Position numbers and translations under genes: made by a program. Below the pieces are notes generated by a model. It was not told where the DNA came from. It made no database searches and saw only the letters and a program-made list of their open reading frames with translations. A stretch of 64,000 nucleotides of DNA from Armatimonadaceae bacterium (lineage in GTDB: Bacteria > Armatimonadota > Armatimonadia > Armatimonadales > Armatimonadaceae), in NCBI GenBank assembly GCA_030447685.1, contig JAUJOK010000007.1, forward strand, positions 1 through 64,000, given 5' to 3'. Position 1 is the first letter of the stretch; each line of letters starts with the position of its first letter. Positions 62,233-64,000 of this stretch are shown here, piece by piece.

Positions 62233-62819
62233 TCCCCCACCAGGTCCTGTTCTACGCCCAGGCATTGCAGCGTCCGGGCGACGATGGTGTCCACCAGTTC
62301 GTCAATCGTCTGAGGCCGGTGATAAAACGCGGGCGCGGCGGGCAGGATCGTCGCTCCCGCCTCGGCAAGCTGCGTCAGGTTGCGCAAATGGATCAGGTTG
62401 AACGGTGTTTCGCGCACGACCAGGATCAGCTTTCGGTTTTCCTTCAGGCATACATCGGCGGCGCGGGTCGTCAGATCATCGGAAACGCCGTTGGCGATAC
62501 GCCCTGCCGTACCCATCGAGCAGGGAATCACGACCATTCCCGCGTGCCGAAACGACCCCGAGGCGGGCGGCGTGAAGTAGTCGCCGGGTGCGCAGAAGCG
62601 TATCTGCGGGGCGTCTTCACCGATCAAAGCGCGCGCCGTCGGTGGATCGTCCAGCGTGATTCCCATCTCCGTCGCCAGCACGGAAGGCGCGTTACGCGAC
62701 AGGGTGACATACACCTCATCGAAGCGGCGCACGGCCTGCCGGAGAAAGCGCACACCGTAGACGGCCCCGCTCGCTCCGCCCATCGCCACTACCAGCCGCC
62801 TGTTCGCTTCACCGGTCAT
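62217..62819 (-). CDS. UbiX-family flavin prenyltransferase
   Basis: A 200-residue flavoprotein that makes prenylated FMN for UbiD-type decarboxylases. RLVVAMGGASGAVYGVRFL is the N-terminal FMN loop, VVIPCSMGTAGRIANGVSDDLTTRAADV and VVRETPFNLIHLRNLTQL are the diagnostic blocks. ATG 62819 is chosen by the start of conservation. It stands beside a UbiD-like gene and mqn genes, which suits a decarboxylation step late in menaquinone synthesis. Confidence 0.93.
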   Translation of the reverse strand: MTGEANRRLVVAMGGASGAVYGVRFLRQAVRRFDEVYVTLSRNAPSVLATEMGITLDDPPTARALIGEDAPQIRFCAPGDYFTPPASGSFRHAGMVVIPCSMGTAGRIANGVSDDLTTRAADVCLKENRKLILVVRETPFNLIHLRNLTQLAEAGATILPAAPAFYHRPQTIDELVDTIVARTLQCLGVEQDLVGEWKHE

Positions 62820-62915
62820 CGTTTTATAAACGCCAAGACACGGAGCGCGCCAAGACCAGAAGAGAAATACAAAGTCTTCTCTTTCTGAACTTGGCGAATT
62901 TGGCGTCATGGCGTT

Positions 62916-63476
62916 TCATGCTGTCTTCTCCCGGCCCGCGACGGCGGCCTGAAGGACCTCCTGCTCCAAAGGCGGCAGCAGTTCCCGCGCCTCCTCCACC
63001 GAAGTTACACGACGACCCGTAACAAAATCCGCCGGGTCGTGGTGCGGCTCGTCGGACAGAACAGCTACCTGCCCGGCAACCCAGAGCAAAAACGTCGGGT
63101 GGAAGCGGTACACCTTTCCCGGCACGCGATTCAGGAATTCCACGCGCGTCGCGGCCACAGGCACGTAGCCGGGAGCGAGCGTGGCGCGGGCCTCTTCCCA
63201 CAGTTCCCTCTCCAGCGCCTCGTCGATGGTTTCCCGCTCCTCCAGCCGCCCGCCGGGAAATGTCCAGGAGCCGTCCTTGTTCTGCACCAGCAGTACGTCG
63301 TCGCCGACGAAGCCGACGGCATGGATGGAACGAACGCGATCCGGGTCGGTCACCAGCGACGGCGGCCCGGTCACGAGCCGCACGCGTTGCCCACCGCCCC
63401 ACACGGCTTCGCGCATGCACCACGCCCCTGCCGGGGTCCTGCCGCCGCTTCCTCGCCGACGTACCGTCGCCATCAT
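62916..63476 (-). CDS. Nudix hydrolase
   Basis: A 186-residue protein with a Nudix box GGRLEERETIDEALERELWE followed by EA, preceded by AVGFVGDDVLLVQNKDGSW. It hydrolyses a nucleoside diphosphate linked to another group; the substrate is unknown. The ATG at 63476 overlaps the stop of the ubiD-like gene, so it is co-translated with the menaquinone set. Up to 40 residues of the N-terminal part are poorly conserved. Confidence 0.85.
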   Translation of the reverse strand: MMATVRRRGSGGRTPAGAWCMREAVWGGGQRVRLVTGPPSLVTDPDRVRSIHAVGFVGDDVLLVQNKDGSWTFPGGRLEERETIDEALERELWEEARATLAPGYVPVAATRVEFLNRVPGKVYRFHPTFLLWVAGQVAVLSDEPHHDPADFVTGRRVTSVEEARELLPPLEQEVLQAAVAGREKTA

Positions 63477-64000
63477 AGCCCCAGTTCGTGCCACAAAGTG
63501 TCCACGCGCCGCTTTACCTCCGGCGACATCTCGATCACAGGCGGCCAGGGGCGCGTGAACCCCTCTTCCGGCAGTTTCTTTGTAGCGTCTATACCCATCT
63601 TAGAGCCGAAGCCCATGGCGCGGCTTGCGTGGTCGAGAACGTCTATCGGCCCCTTGACGAAGGTAATGTCGCGCTCCGGGTCGATATTGTTGGTCGCCAG
63701 CCAGAGCACCTCGGACAGATTCTGCACGTCCACCCACTCATCCACCACGATAATGACTTTGGAGAACATCATCTGCCCCAGACCCCACAGCGCGTGCATT
63801 ACCTTCTGCGCGTGGCCCGGATAGCGTTTCTTGATGGAGACGATACACAGGTTGTGGAAACAGGCTTCGGGGGGCAGATTGTAGTCCACGACTTCCGGGA
63901 CAAACAGCCGCACCAGCGGCAAAAACAGCCGCTCGGTAGCCTTGCCCAGCCAGGCGTCCTCCATCGGCGGGCGGCCCACAATAGTCGTTGGGTAGACGGG
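63473..64000 (-). CDS. UbiD-family decarboxylase, 5' end outside window
   Basis: The C-terminal 175 residues of a prenyl-FMN-dependent decarboxylase: VYPTTIVGRPPMEDAWLGK at the window edge, VVDYNLPPEACFHNLCIVS, VIIVVDEWVDVQNLSEVLW, and RPWPPVIEMSPEVK near the end. Neighbouring ubiX-like, ubiA-like and mqnA genes make it the likely decarboxylase of the futalosine route (MqnL-type), rather than the ubiquinone enzyme. The gene runs out of the window. Confidence 0.92.
   Translation of the reverse strand, partial: PVYPTTIVGRPPMEDAWLGKATERLFLPLVRLFVPEVVDYNLPPEACFHNLCIVSIKKRYPGHAQKVMHALWGLGQMMFSKVIIVVDEWVDVQNLSEVLWLATNNIDPERDITFVKGPIDVLDHASRAMGFGSKMGIDATKKLPEEGFTRPWPPVIEMSPEVKRRVDTLWHELGL

Overview
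The window is a bacterial chromosome segment, GC-rich and densely coded. Its gene set suggests a free-living bacterium of the Armatimonadota or a neighbouring Terrabacteria lineage: an HspR-controlled DnaK/DnaJ/Clp set, a futalosine-type menaquinone cluster, a DUF512 radical SAM protein, a GHL10 protein and several likely leaderless promoters. The phylum is an inference from gene content; no rRNA lies in the window.

Layout. Bases 1-4466: end of frr, uppS, small zinc-ribbon and SRPBCC proteins, tRNA-Pro(CGG), a BadF-type sugar kinase and a SPOR protein. 4511-8794: an orphan gene, then a peptide ABC importer operon on the minus strand. 8812-17114: hydrolase, a RecD2 helicase gene split by an intein and broken by several indels, an NlpC/P60-like protein that has lost its catalytic residues, an AI-2E family permease, a glycosyltransferase and a membrane protein. 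17289-24234 is an AT-richer accessory island. It holds two intact HNH genes, an IS3 element, a third HNH gene split by an IS4 element that is itself split by a second IS3 element, and a toxin-like gene with a broken CPCC-type partner between two identical 35-base hairpins.

24262-28726: serine hydrolase, GHL10 protein, a small aspartic-protease pair and a lactonase. 28729-36854: the protein quality-control region (Clp ATPase, HspR, DnaJ, Hsp20, DnaK, HtrA), with an HspR-type operator inside the dnaK promoter. 36869-42549: amidohydrolase, ribokinase, an integrase relic, a broken MerR-like gene and hisC. 42670-48290: an ECF-sigma-like gene, a soluble anti-sigma-like gene, a 1205-residue protein and a zinc ribbon, in one tight operon. 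The large protein joins a Lon-like Ser/Lys domain, a degenerate cyclase domain, an NB-ARC-type ATPase and TPRs; this is the best candidate for an undescribed signalling system. 48360-51272: hisS, a small exported protein and an XdhC homologue.

51304-59039 is dominated by genes broken by one- and two-base slips (DedA, DUF512, caspase-like peptidase, GH42 galactosidase, a membrane protein, a PhyH oxygenase). Codons between the breaks are still well conserved, so sequencing or assembly error is as likely as recent decay. From 59153 to the end the genes are intact: response regulator, GDSL hydrolase, then mqnA, a UbiA prenyltransferase, ubiX-like, Nudix and ubiD-like genes overlapping on the minus strand, which fits the late steps of menaquinone synthesis by the futalosine route.
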